Origin: Campylobacterales bacterium
GTDB taxonomy: Bacteria; Campylobacterota; Campylobacteria; Campylobacterales; JALSKU01
Reading direction: 5' to 3'
DNA length: 7,263 bases
NCBI GenBank assembly: GCA_027023175.1
Contig: JALVWW010000304.1
Span: 1-7,263 of the forward strand
This document shows, one piece after another, positions 1 through 5,721 of this stretch (the first letter of the stretch is position 1; each line of letters begins with the position of its first letter). Below the pieces are notes generated by a model. The model worked only from the letters and a program-made list of their open reading frames with translations. It did no database searches and was not told where the DNA came from. A program made the position numbers and the translations under genes.

Positions 1-566
1 GTTTGAAAAATTATATTTTGTATAATAGTCTGGGTAACTTCTTCTACATTTTTTTGGTTTTCTATGGTTGTTATGATAGCTTCCTCAGTTGTTTCTTTTA
101 AAATCCCAAGAAGCAACACCTCTTTTAATTTTGTATCATTTATGGCTTTTTCTATAAAAAGTGATGTTTTGCCATCAGCTGTTTTTGATAACTCCTCTAT
201 GTCTTTATAGATATCTTGCAGAATATTTTTCAACTCCTTTTTTTGTAGCTCTATCTCCTGCTTCAGTTTTGTTACAAGGGAAATCTTTTTGTAAATCTCT
301 TCCTCTTTTTCTTGAGAGAGAGCTTGCATGCTTCCGTCTATTACTGAGGAGATTGTACTGATATTTTCAATATTTTCACTCTCTAAGATTTTTATATAGT
401 TTTTTATAAGTTCAACCACTCTTTGTTTTTTACTTTCATCATTTTTTAACCTGTTTATTTTCTTCTTTGTTATACTGTAGCATGCATTTTTAATATTGGC
501 TTCTATTTTTTGTACCTCTTTTTCGGTGCCTATTGTATTTAAAAATTCCTCTTTTAAGTTTTGCAT
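1..566 (-). CDS. Helical Lys/Glu-rich protein of unknown function, 3' end off the window
   Basis: The minus strand is open without a stop from an ATG at 566 to the window edge, giving 188 codons and an incomplete C-terminus. The ATG follows AAGGA at a 7-nt spacing, and this SD overlaps the TAA of the DUF493 gene 9 bp upstream, so the two are probably co-transcribed with moaC. The product is rich in Lys, Glu, Ile and Asn, with almost no Pro, Trp or His and one Cys (C29). No signal peptide or membrane segment is visible. Residues about 80-130 (from SMQALSQEKEEE onward) look like an amphipathic or coiled-coil helix. Residues 136-188 form further helices with regularly spaced Ile/Val/Leu. I do not recognise the family; a DUF6781-like helical-repeat protein is one guess. 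The reading frame is well supported, the function is unknown. Confidence 0.8.
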   Translation of the reverse strand, partial: MQNLKEEFLNTIGTEKEVQKIEANIKNACYSITKKKINRLKNDESKKQRVVELIKNYIKILESENIENISTISSVIDGSMQALSQEKEEEIYKKISLVTKLKQEIELQKKELKNILQDIYKDIEELSKTADGKTSLFIEKAINDTKLKEVLLLGILKETTEEAIITTIENQKNVEEVTQTIIQNIIFQ

Positions 567-575
567 TTTTTATCC

Positions 576-848
576 TTATATTATTATTTTGATATTTTTA
601 TCTTTTTTCAAAGACTCATATATACCTTTTCTATCCTCATCACTGTGTACTGTTAGCGATAGTATATAGCTGTCATATTTTCCATTTTTGCTTTTTTTTG
701 AAAAAACCAGTTTATAATTTCTATTGCCCAGCAACTCTTTTATAGAATTTTTAAGATCGTCTGATGTGTCAGTTATGAGCTTGTACTCCCAATTGACAGG
801 ATAGTCAAGTCCAAGCTCTTTATCAAGATTCTCGTTTGAAGTGCCCAC
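576..848 (-). CDS. DUF493 / YbeD-like small protein (HP0495 family)
   Basis: From a GTG start this is a 90-residue protein of the DUF493 family (E. coli YbeD, Helicobacter pylori HP0495), a small ferredoxin-like alpha/beta fold with proposed but unsettled regulatory roles. Family-like features are the Pro/Trp entry NWEYKLIT, a helix SIKELLG, the strand KLVFSKKSKNGKYDSY, the strand SLTV, and a final helix starting at DEDRKGIYESL before a hydrophobic end. The frame opens at a TTG at 872, but that start has no SD, while the GTG at 846-848 follows GGAGG with exactly five A between, so I chose the GTG. It overlaps the 3' end of moaC by 26 bp, which suggests translational coupling. Fold assignment is fairly firm, cellular role is not. 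Confidence 0.85.
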   Translation of the reverse strand: MGTSNENLDKELGLDYPVNWEYKLITDTSDDLKNSIKELLGNRNYKLVFSKKSKNGKYDSYILSLTVHSDEDRKGIYESLKKDKNIKIII

Positions 849-1299
849 TTTTTCCTCCGCTCTTTTCTTCAAGCATTATATCCTTTAACACCATTGACTT
901 GTCAATAGCTTTTGCCATATCATAAATAGTAAGCAAACCTATACTAACTCCCGTTAGTGCTTCCATCTCTACACCTGTTTTACCTTTTAGTTTTGCAGTT
1001 AGTGTTAGCTTAAAACCTGGAAGCTCAGACAGCTCCTCTATATCACAATTAAGTGATGTAAGCATCAAAGGATGACACATGGGAATAAGCGAGCTTGTTT
1101 GTTTTGCTCCCATTATAGATGCTACTACCGCTGTTTGTAAAACAGGACCTTTTTTTGTCTTGTTTTGAACTATCATGTCAAAAGCTTTTTGACTCATTTG
1201 TATGATACCGCTTGCTTTTGCAACTCTTGTAGTATCTTCTTTTGGTGAGACATCCACCATCTTTGGTCTGTCTTGTTCGTCCAAATGTGTTAATTTCAT
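823..1299 (-). CDS. moaC: Cyclic pyranopterin monophosphate synthase MoaC
   Basis: MoaC acts with the radical-SAM enzyme MoaA in the first step of molybdenum cofactor synthesis, turning the MoaA product of GTP into cyclic pyranopterin monophosphate in the cytoplasm. The 158-residue length is normal. Hallmarks are the N-terminal MVDVS (14-18), the IPMCHPL motif with Cys75 and His76 (72-78), GVEMEALTGVS (109-119) with Glu111 and Glu113, and LTIYDMAKAID (123-133) with Asp127 and Lys130, matching the catalytic Asp and Lys of E. coli MoaC. The end KSGGKSGHF is also typical. The ATG follows AGGA at about 7 nt. It heads a minus-strand unit with the DUF493 protein and the helical protein. moaA is not in the window; mobA lies 3.8 kb away on the same strand, across the mla operon. 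Confidence 0.97.
   Translation of the reverse strand: MKLTHLDEQDRPKMVDVSPKEDTTRVAKASGIIQMSQKAFDMIVQNKTKKGPVLQTAVVASIMGAKQTSSLIPMCHPLMLTSLNCDIEELSELPGFKLTLTAKLKGKTGVEMEALTGVSIGLLTIYDMAKAIDKSMVLKDIMLEEKSGGKSGHFKRES
854..858 (-). promoter_or_regulatory. Ribosome binding site that fixes the DUF493 start
   Basis: On the minus strand GGAGG is followed by five A and then GTG (848-846). It lies within the last codons of moaC. The longer TTG-initiated version (start at 872) has no such sequence, so this site decides the start. Confidence 0.7.
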
Positions 1300-1323
1300 T
1301 TACTGTCCTAAAATATTTTTTTA

Positions 1324-1332
1324 ATTTTACCA
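1324..1332 (-). promoter_or_regulatory. Probable moaC promoter (extended -10)
   Basis: The minus strand reads TGGTAAAAT, an extended -10 (TG-N-TAAAAT). Transcription would begin near 1317, giving a leader of about 17 nt that includes the moaC SD (AGGA). No good -35 is seen, as is common for Campylobacterota housekeeping promoters and for extended -10 promoters. It sits 4 bp from the opposite extended -10 of mlaE. Confidence 0.5.
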
Positions 1333-1336
1333 TATT

Positions 1337-1345
1337 TGGTATAAT
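1337..1345 (+). promoter_or_regulatory. Probable mla operon promoter (extended -10)
   Basis: The plus strand reads TGGTATAAT, an extended -10 with a perfect TATAAT. The expected start of transcription, about 7 nt after the -10, falls at about 1351-1353, on or next to the mlaE ATG at 1351. That implies a leaderless mRNA or a different start codon. The region upstream is T-rich with no clear -35. Confidence 0.5.
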
Positions 1346-1350
1346 ATAGT

Positions 1351-2472
1351 ATGAAATATTTAAAACTAATAGAAAAAAACGATTCTCTTCATTTGAAATG
1401 TATGGATGCATGGGATATGTATCATGCACAAGAGATAGAAAATGAAATAAACCAAGCAGTTTTAAAAGCCAAAAAGTATAATAATATTATTATAGACCTT
1501 TCACAGCTAAAAGATATAGATACTGCAAGTGCAATTATGATTTATGAGCTTATAGAGCTTTTTAAAAAAAATAAAACTGTAGAATTTTTAAGAGTAAGTG
1601 AAGATGAAGAAAAGTTTATAGACTTTATATACTCTTCTATTGTAAAAGAAAAAGGTGCTCCTATAGCCATAAAACCATTAAATTTTTTAGAAAGGACAGG
1701 TAAATATTTTATAGGTTTTTTTACAGATATTTGGTTGTTTATTAATTTTATAGGAGAAGTAACCATATCATTTTTTACCTATTTAATTCATCCTGGCAGG
1801 ATAAGATTTAAATCCATTGTTAAAGGTATTGAAAACGCAGGAGTTAATGCACTTCCCATCATTGCGCTAACATCCTTTTTAGTTGGTGTCGTAGTGGCAT
1901 ATCAAAGTGCGGTCCAACTCCAAAAATTTGGAGCCAATATTTTTATAGTGGATATGATAGGCATATCGGTAACAAGAGAATTGGCACCTTTAATTACAGC
2001 TATAGTTGTAGCTGGTAGAAGTGGGTCATCTTATACTGCCCAAATTGGTGCAATGAAAATAACAAGGGAATTGGATGCTATGCAAACAATGGGATTTAAT
2101 CTTTTTGAGTTTATAGTGTTGCCTCGTATCATAGCCTTGATGATAGCTATGCCTCTTATGATATTTTTTGCTGATTTGATAGGGATTTTTGGGGGAATGG
2201 TGGTATCCAAATATCAAATAGATATATCATATATCGAATTTATAAAAAGATTGCAAAATGTTTTGGAGTTGAAACATTTTTATATAGGACTTGCTAAGGG
2301 ACCCGTGTTTGCACTTCTTATTGCGGGAATAGGGTGCTTTAGAGGATTTCAGGTAAAACAAAATACAGAAAGCATAGGGAGATATACTACCGTAAGTGTT
2401 GTAAATGCAATTTTTTTGGTTATTGCCTGTGATGCTCTTTTTTCCATTATATTTACAAAGCTTGGAGTTTGA
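1351..2472 (+). CDS. mlaE: MlaE-family lipid ABC transporter permease with N-terminal STAS domain
   Basis: This is the membrane permease of an Mla/MCE lipid transporter. At 373 residues it is about 110 longer than E. coli MlaE. The extra N-terminus (about 1-95) looks like a STAS domain, with IIDLSQLKDIDTASA (47-61) matching the strand-turn-helix core of MlaB, so MlaB appears fused to MlaE. An amphipathic segment (about 110-150) leads to the permease domain, with NALPIIALTSFLVGVVVAY (166-184), the conserved cytoplasmic segment RELAPLITAIVVAGRSGSSYT (209-229) and GAMKITRELDAMQTMG (233-248), then further membrane helices. ATG 1351 is the first start in frame (a TAA lies at 1342) and is needed for a complete STAS domain, but it has no SD. 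The homologue in C. jejuni is probably iamB. The mlaF start lies 1 nt after the stop. Confidence 0.93.
   Translation: MKYLKLIEKNDSLHLKCMDAWDMYHAQEIENEINQAVLKAKKYNNIIIDLSQLKDIDTASAIMIYELIELFKKNKTVEFLRVSEDEEKFIDFIYSSIVKEKGAPIAIKPLNFLERTGKYFIGFFTDIWLFINFIGEVTISFFTYLIHPGRIRFKSIVKGIENAGVNALPIIALTSFLVGVVVAYQSAVQLQKFGANIFIVDMIGISVTRELAPLITAIVVAGRSGSSYTAQIGAMKITRELDAMQTMGFNLFEFIVLPRIIALMIAMPLMIFFADLIGIFGGMVVSKYQIDISYIEFIKRLQNVLELKHFYIGLAKGPVFALLIAGIGCFRGFQVKQNTESIGRYTTVSVVNAIFLVIACDALFSIIFTKLGV
2464..2467 (+). promoter_or_regulatory. Ribosome binding site that fixes the mlaF TTG start
   Basis: GGAG lies within the last codons of mlaE, 6 nt before TTG at 2474. This supports TTG rather than an ATG at 2405, which would add 23 residues encoded inside mlaE that no MlaF has at its N-terminus. 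Confidence 0.7.
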
Positions 2473-2473
2473 T

Positions 2474-3244
2474 TTGATAAAAAGAGTTGTTGAGATAAAA
2501 AATGTAATAACCAAATTTGGCTCAAAAGTAGTGCATGATAATGTAAGCTTACATGTAAATGAAGGAGAGATTTATGGACTTTTGGGCGGAAGCGGAAGTG
2601 GAAAATCAACTCTTTTAAATGAAATGATAATGCTTTTGAAGCCGACAGCAGGAGAGATAACGGTTCTTGGAAAAAATGTTATTGATATTTCTGAAAAGGA
2701 TGCTTTGTATCTAAAACATAATTGGGGAGTATTGTTTCAAAGCGGAGCACTGTTTTCATCGCTGAATGTAAGAGAAAATATAGATGCTCTTTTAAAAGAG
2801 TATACCAAGTTAAATCAAAAGACAAGAGATGATATAATAAAGCTAAAGATTGAATTGGTCGGTTTGAAAATGGATGTTTTGGGGCTCTATCCAAGTCAGT
2901 TAAGTGGTGGTATGATAAAAAGAGTAGCACTTGCAAGAGCCTTGGTGATGGATCCGAAGATACTTTTTCTTGATGAGCCTACAAGTGGACTTGATCCGGT
3001 AGGGGCTCAAGAGTTTGATGATATGCTTTATGATCTTAGAAATATGTTGGGTTTTAGCGTAGTTATGGTTACGCACGATCTTGATACTGTTTGGAATATA
3101 GTTGATAGACTTGCTCTGTTAGGTAATGCAAAGGTAGTAGCAGAGGGTAAGTTGGAAGAAGTTTTAAAAATTGATGACCCTATTGTGAATAGTTTTTTCA
3201 AGGGGAAAAGAGGGTTGCTTAGAAGGAGAGTTTGTGGAGAGTAG
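2474..3244 (+). CDS. mlaF: MlaF-family lipid ABC transporter ATPase
   Basis: This is the cytoplasmic ATPase that powers the MlaE permease. From TTG 2474 it has 256 residues, close to the usual MlaF length. All ABC motifs are intact: Walker A GGSGSGKST (38-46), Q-loop Q89 in FQSGALF, signature LSGGM (143-147), Walker B ILFLD plus E168, D-loop SGLDP (171-175) and switch His201 in THD. FQSGALFSSLNVREN and SGGM.KRVALARAL are characteristic of the MlaF/Ttg2A branch. The reading frame continues upstream to an ATG at 2405, but that part lies within mlaE and would read as a hydrophobic leader unlike any MlaF. The homologue in C. jejuni is probably iamA. It overlaps mlaD by 11 bp, consistent with coupled translation. 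Confidence 0.95.
   Translation: MIKRVVEIKNVITKFGSKVVHDNVSLHVNEGEIYGLLGGSGSGKSTLLNEMIMLLKPTAGEITVLGKNVIDISEKDALYLKHNWGVLFQSGALFSSLNVRENIDALLKEYTKLNQKTRDDIIKLKIELVGLKMDVLGLYPSQLSGGMIKRVALARALVMDPKILFLDEPTSGLDPVGAQEFDDMLYDLRNMLGFSVVMVTHDLDTVWNIVDRLALLGNAKVVAEGKLEEVLKIDDPIVNSFFKGKRGLLRRRVCGE
3223..3228 (+). promoter_or_regulatory. Ribosome binding site for the mlaD GTG start
   Basis: AAGGAG lies 5 nt before GTG 3234, inside the end of mlaF. It is the strongest SD in this operon and supports the GTG start and the 11-bp overlap. Confidence 0.7.
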
Positions 3245-4229
3245 AACCAATTATACTGTAGTTGGGATTTTTGTTTTGCTTTTTAGTGCGGGTGTAGTTT
3301 TTTTTGCATTTTGGCTTGGCAAATATGGATTTAATGATGAATATGATTTTTATAAAGTATATACTACAGAGTCTGTTTCAGGACTTAGTGTAGATGCGTC
3401 GGTAAAATATAGAGGTGTAGATGTCGGCTCAGTTGATAAAATTAGCATTAATCCAAAAAATACAAAAGAGATTATAATACTATTAAAAGTAAAAAAGGGA
3501 ACACCCGTTACAAAAGGAATGCTGGCAGAACTTAAATATTTTGGTTTGACGGGGCTTGCATATATAGAATTAACAGGAGGCAAAGCGGGGGCACCGCTTT
3601 TGAAAAGTAAAAATGGACAAATTCCGGTGCTAAAAACAAAACCTTCCATATATAGCAGGCTTGATACAACGCTTAGTGATATAGCAGCCAAGATAGTTGT
3701 CACGCTAGACAAAATAGATAAGGTTTTAAATGATAAAAATATAGCAAATATTGGCAAAACCATAGAAAATACTAAAGAGGTAACAGGAGCATTGAGAGAT
3801 TCAAAAGAAAACATAAAAGAAGTCATAGCCAATTTTTTAAAAATCGAAAAAAATATAAATGCTCTTAGTAATTCTTTGAAAAGCACTTCAAAAAAGATAT
3901 CTTTGTCATCCGATGCATTTAAAGAGATGTCTCTATCTATCAAAGAAGTAGCAAAACAAAAACTAGACCAGCTTGTAGTATCCATAAACAGTGTTTCAAA
4001 ACAGGCCAACAAGCTTATAAAAGATATTTTGAATAGTATCAATGAGGGTGATTATAATTTAAAAGAGATCTCCGCCTCAACTATAACTCAAATCAATCAA
4101 GCCATAAGAGAGTTGAAGCTTTTATTAAAAGAGGGCAAAGAAACCATAGAAGAACTTAAAAATTCACCAAGTGATTTATTATATAAAAAACAGGTGCCAA
4201 ACTTAGGACCGGGAGAAAAAATGCCATGA
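3234..4229 (+). CDS. mlaD: MlaD-family MCE substrate-binding protein with long C-terminal helical region
   Basis: MlaD proteins are anchored in the inner membrane, form a hexameric MCE ring in the periplasm and pass lipid to or from MlaE. One membrane helix is seen at about 8-28 (YTVVGIFVLLFSAGVVFFAF). The MCE domain follows at about 38-115, with VSGLSVDASVKYRGVDVGSV (48-67) and the pore-loop region YFGLTGLAYIEL (102-113). After residue 135 comes a stretch of nearly 200 residues with low Pro and high Lys/Asn/Ser/Ile, predicted helical or coiled coil, with a short charged end containing Pro and Gly. At 331 residues it is much longer than E. coli MlaD (183), suggesting a longer periplasmic extension, as in other extended MCE proteins such as PqiB. 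It overlaps the lipoprotein gene by 4 bp (ATGA). Confidence 0.93.
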   Translation: MESRTNYTVVGIFVLLFSAGVVFFAFWLGKYGFNDEYDFYKVYTTESVSGLSVDASVKYRGVDVGSVDKISINPKNTKEIIILLKVKKGTPVTKGMLAELKYFGLTGLAYIELTGGKAGAPLLKSKNGQIPVLKTKPSIYSRLDTTLSDIAAKIVVTLDKIDKVLNDKNIANIGKTIENTKEVTGALRDSKENIKEVIANFLKIEKNINALSNSLKSTSKKISLSSDAFKEMSLSIKEVAKQKLDQLVVSINSVSKQANKLIKDILNSINEGDYNLKEISASTITQINQAIRELKLLLKEGKETIEELKNSPSDLLYKKQVPNLGPGEKMP

Positions 4230-4807
4230 AGCTGACATATTTATTGTTGATTGTATTACTGTTTGGAGGATGTGCAACAAAAACATTGCCGCCTATAAAA
4301 AAATATACAATAGATGAGAACTTTAAAAAAATAACTTTACATGTCACAAATTGTAAAAGTATAAAAGTAGAATTTCCAAAAAGCAGTGATGAAATTTTTA
4401 GTAAAAATATAATATACAAGAAGGGAATTGAGAAAAATTCATACTATTTTAGCAAGTGGTACGAAACTCCCAATGAAATGCTCTATAATTCCATTTTATC
4501 TCTTTTGCAAACAAACAGTATTTGCAAAATGGTTTTACCTGAAGATTTTGACGGCAAGAGTGAGTTTTCGTTGAGTATGGATATACTTGAGTTTGCACAA
4601 AAGTTTTCAGACGGCAAAAGCTATGTGCAGATAAGAGTACTTTTTTATATTAGAGATAAAAATGGCAATATTACAAGTCAAAGATTTTTTAACAAAACCG
4701 TAAAATGCAGATCAAATGATGCAGTAGGTGCGGTAAAAGCTTTCAATAAAGCCTTAAAACAGCTTATGCAGGATTTTACTATATGGCTTGAACAAGTTTT
4801 AACATAG
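4226..4807 (+). CDS. ABC-type transport auxiliary lipoprotein (PqiC-like)
   Basis: This 193-residue lipoprotein is the fourth gene of the mla operon. A short signal peptide (KLTYLLLIVLLFGGC) ends in a lipobox FGGC with Cys16 as the lipidated residue; the -3 Phe and -2 Gly are slightly atypical. The mature part resembles the ABC_trans_aux/PqiC family found beside MCE genes: YYFSKWYETPNEMLYNSI (77-94), a conserved middle strand FSLSMDILEFAQKF, and a C-terminal helix (about 168-190) starting near DAVGAVKAFNKAL. In PqiABC such lipoproteins sit in the outer membrane and join the MCE tunnel; the same role is inferred here. The ATG overlaps the mlaD stop (ATGA), with GGAG 10 nt upstream. The homologue in C. 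jejuni probably lies next to iamA and mlaD. The family call rests on pattern and context, so it is less sure than its neighbours. Confidence 0.82.
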   Translation: MKLTYLLLIVLLFGGCATKTLPPIKKYTIDENFKKITLHVTNCKSIKVEFPKSSDEIFSKNIIYKKGIEKNSYYFSKWYETPNEMLYNSILSLLQTNSICKMVLPEDFDGKSEFSLSMDILEFAQKFSDGKSYVQIRVLFYIRDKNGNITSQRFFNKTVKCRSNDAVGAVKAFNKALKQLMQDFTIWLEQVLT

Positions 4808-4822
4808 CTTTATAGATGTTCT
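4808..4822. other. 15-bp convergent junction
   Basis: The lipoprotein gene (plus) and the Dabb gene (minus) end 15 bp apart. Short arms AACAT (4801-4805) and ATGTT (4816-4820) could pair, but the stem is weak and is not followed by a good U run, so no convincing terminator is visible for either operon. Confidence 0.4.
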
Positions 4823-5110
4823 TTAGTATTCAAAATCAATGACTTTTGTTGTGGCCAATTCACTTTTTAACTGAGAAATTACTTTTAAGTGTTCAGGATG
4901 GACAGCATAACTCTCAAGGTCATCAACCGAATCAAAATCACTTACGAGAGCCAAATCATATGCTCTATCTTCATTGGAGAAATTTATTCCTACTTGATAA
5001 AATTTTATAACATTTATTTTATCTTTTAGCGGCAGGATGATATCTTTTATTCGTTGTTTGTTATCTTTGGAATTATCTTTGAGTTTAAAAAACACTATAT
5101 GCCTTATCAA
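4823..5110 (-). CDS. Dabb-family (stress-responsive A/B barrel) small protein
   Basis: A 95-residue protein whose start MIRHIVFFKLKD is a hallmark of the dimeric alpha/beta-barrel Dabb family (PF07876). It continues with the helix KDIILPLKDKI, the strand FYQVGINFS, the strand AYDLALVSDFDSVDDLESYAVHP and the helix LKVISQL, in typical order and length. Members have been linked to stress response or small-molecule chemistry, but the role of this one is not known. The start is TTG at 5110, sharing TTGA with the stop of mobA, with GGAG about 8 nt upstream, so its translation is probably coupled to mobA. Last gene of the leuC-mobA operon. Confidence 0.87.
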   Translation of the reverse strand: MIRHIVFFKLKDNSKDNKQRIKDIILPLKDKINVIKFYQVGINFSNEDRAYDLALVSDFDSVDDLESYAVHPEHLKVISQLKSELATTKVIDFEY

Positions 5111-5721
5111 TTTTTTATCTCCAGTGCTTTGTGGTATGTCTCTTTGTTATTTAAGTTTAAAAACGGCTTCTCATCTTCAAAGTCGATATATTCTGTATTT
5201 AAGCTTTTTGTTAAAATTCTTAGTTTGTGCACATCTTGCTCAATCATTTTTAAAAGTTCATCTTCACAACTTTTTTTGTAAACAGTACATAGCGGATGTA
5301 TGCCCTCTTTTGATCTTGGCATGATGATATCTAGCGCACTGTTATCATTTTCATACAATTTTTTAAAATGCTCTATGTCAAAAAAAGGAGTATCAACACT
5401 TATGGCAAATATTTTGTTGAAACCATATTTTTTAAAAACACTGTACAGTGCAACTGCGGGTGAGTATATCGGGATAGAAGGGTCATCTTTTTCATAAAAT
5501 TGTATATCTTCTATGAAATTGGCTTCAAAGTCAAATTTGTCTTTGTATTTTGTGCTGATATAGATATTTTCAAAATAGGGCTTAAATTTTTCATATTGAA
5601 ATTCACTCAGTGAGTTTTTTCCACCAAAAGGAAGAAGGGCTTTATCTTCTCCCATTCTTCTGCTTTTTCCACCTGCAAAAATGATGCAGGCAATGTCAGT
5701 GTACTTCGATTCCCCTTCCAT
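5107..5721 (-). CDS. mobA: Molybdenum cofactor guanylyltransferase MobA
   Basis: MobA attaches GMP from GTP to molybdopterin to make the guanine dinucleotide form of the cofactor used by DMSO-reductase-family enzymes. At 204 residues it has normal length. The nucleotide-binding loop FAGGKSRRMGEDKALLPFGG (15-34) fits the LAGG...RMG.DK.L motif. VDTPF (109-113) fits the metal/GTP-binding DxP motif, IHPLCTVY matches HPL.a.y, and the C-terminus has FLNLNNKETY, a variant of the usual F.NINT.ed. The middle motif usually reading GPLAG is PIYSPAVAL here. The ATG overlaps the leuC stop by 1 bp (TAATG) and the SD (GAGAG) is weak, so it likely relies on coupling to leuC. It overlaps the Dabb gene by 4 bp. 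Confidence 0.93.
   Translation of the reverse strand: MEGESKYTDIACIIFAGGKSRRMGEDKALLPFGGKNSLSEFQYEKFKPYFENIYISTKYKDKFDFEANFIEDIQFYEKDDPSIPIYSPAVALYSVFKKYGFNKIFAISVDTPFFDIEHFKKLYENDNSALDIIMPRSKEGIHPLCTVYKKSCEDELLKMIEQDVHKLRILTKSLNTEYIDFEDEKPFLNLNNKETYHKALEIKN

Larger units (their letters stand above)
1324..1345. repeat. Imperfect inverted repeat between moaC and mlaE
   Basis: Two 9-bp arms, ATTTTACCA and TGGTATAAT, are complementary at 8 of 9 positions and flank a 4-bp centre (TATT). The arms are the two divergent extended -10 elements themselves. The symmetry could simply reflect two promoters facing apart, or could also serve a dimeric regulator. Confidence 0.55.

Noticed and set aside
161..361. 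A 66-codon plus-strand frame at the left end
   Set aside because: It lies opposite the better supported minus-strand frame 1-566, which has a good SD, a clean start and helical composition.
2405..2473. Longer MlaF start at ATG 2405
   Set aside because: It would encode a hydrophobic leader from within mlaE; the TTG at 2474 has GGAG at the right spacing and matches the usual MlaF N-terminus.
3350..4042. A 230-codon open frame on the minus strand inside mlaD
   Set aside because: It is antisense to the coding mlaD frame, rich in Ser/Phe/Leu as expected from a reversed Lys/Glu-rich gene, and has no SD or family signature.
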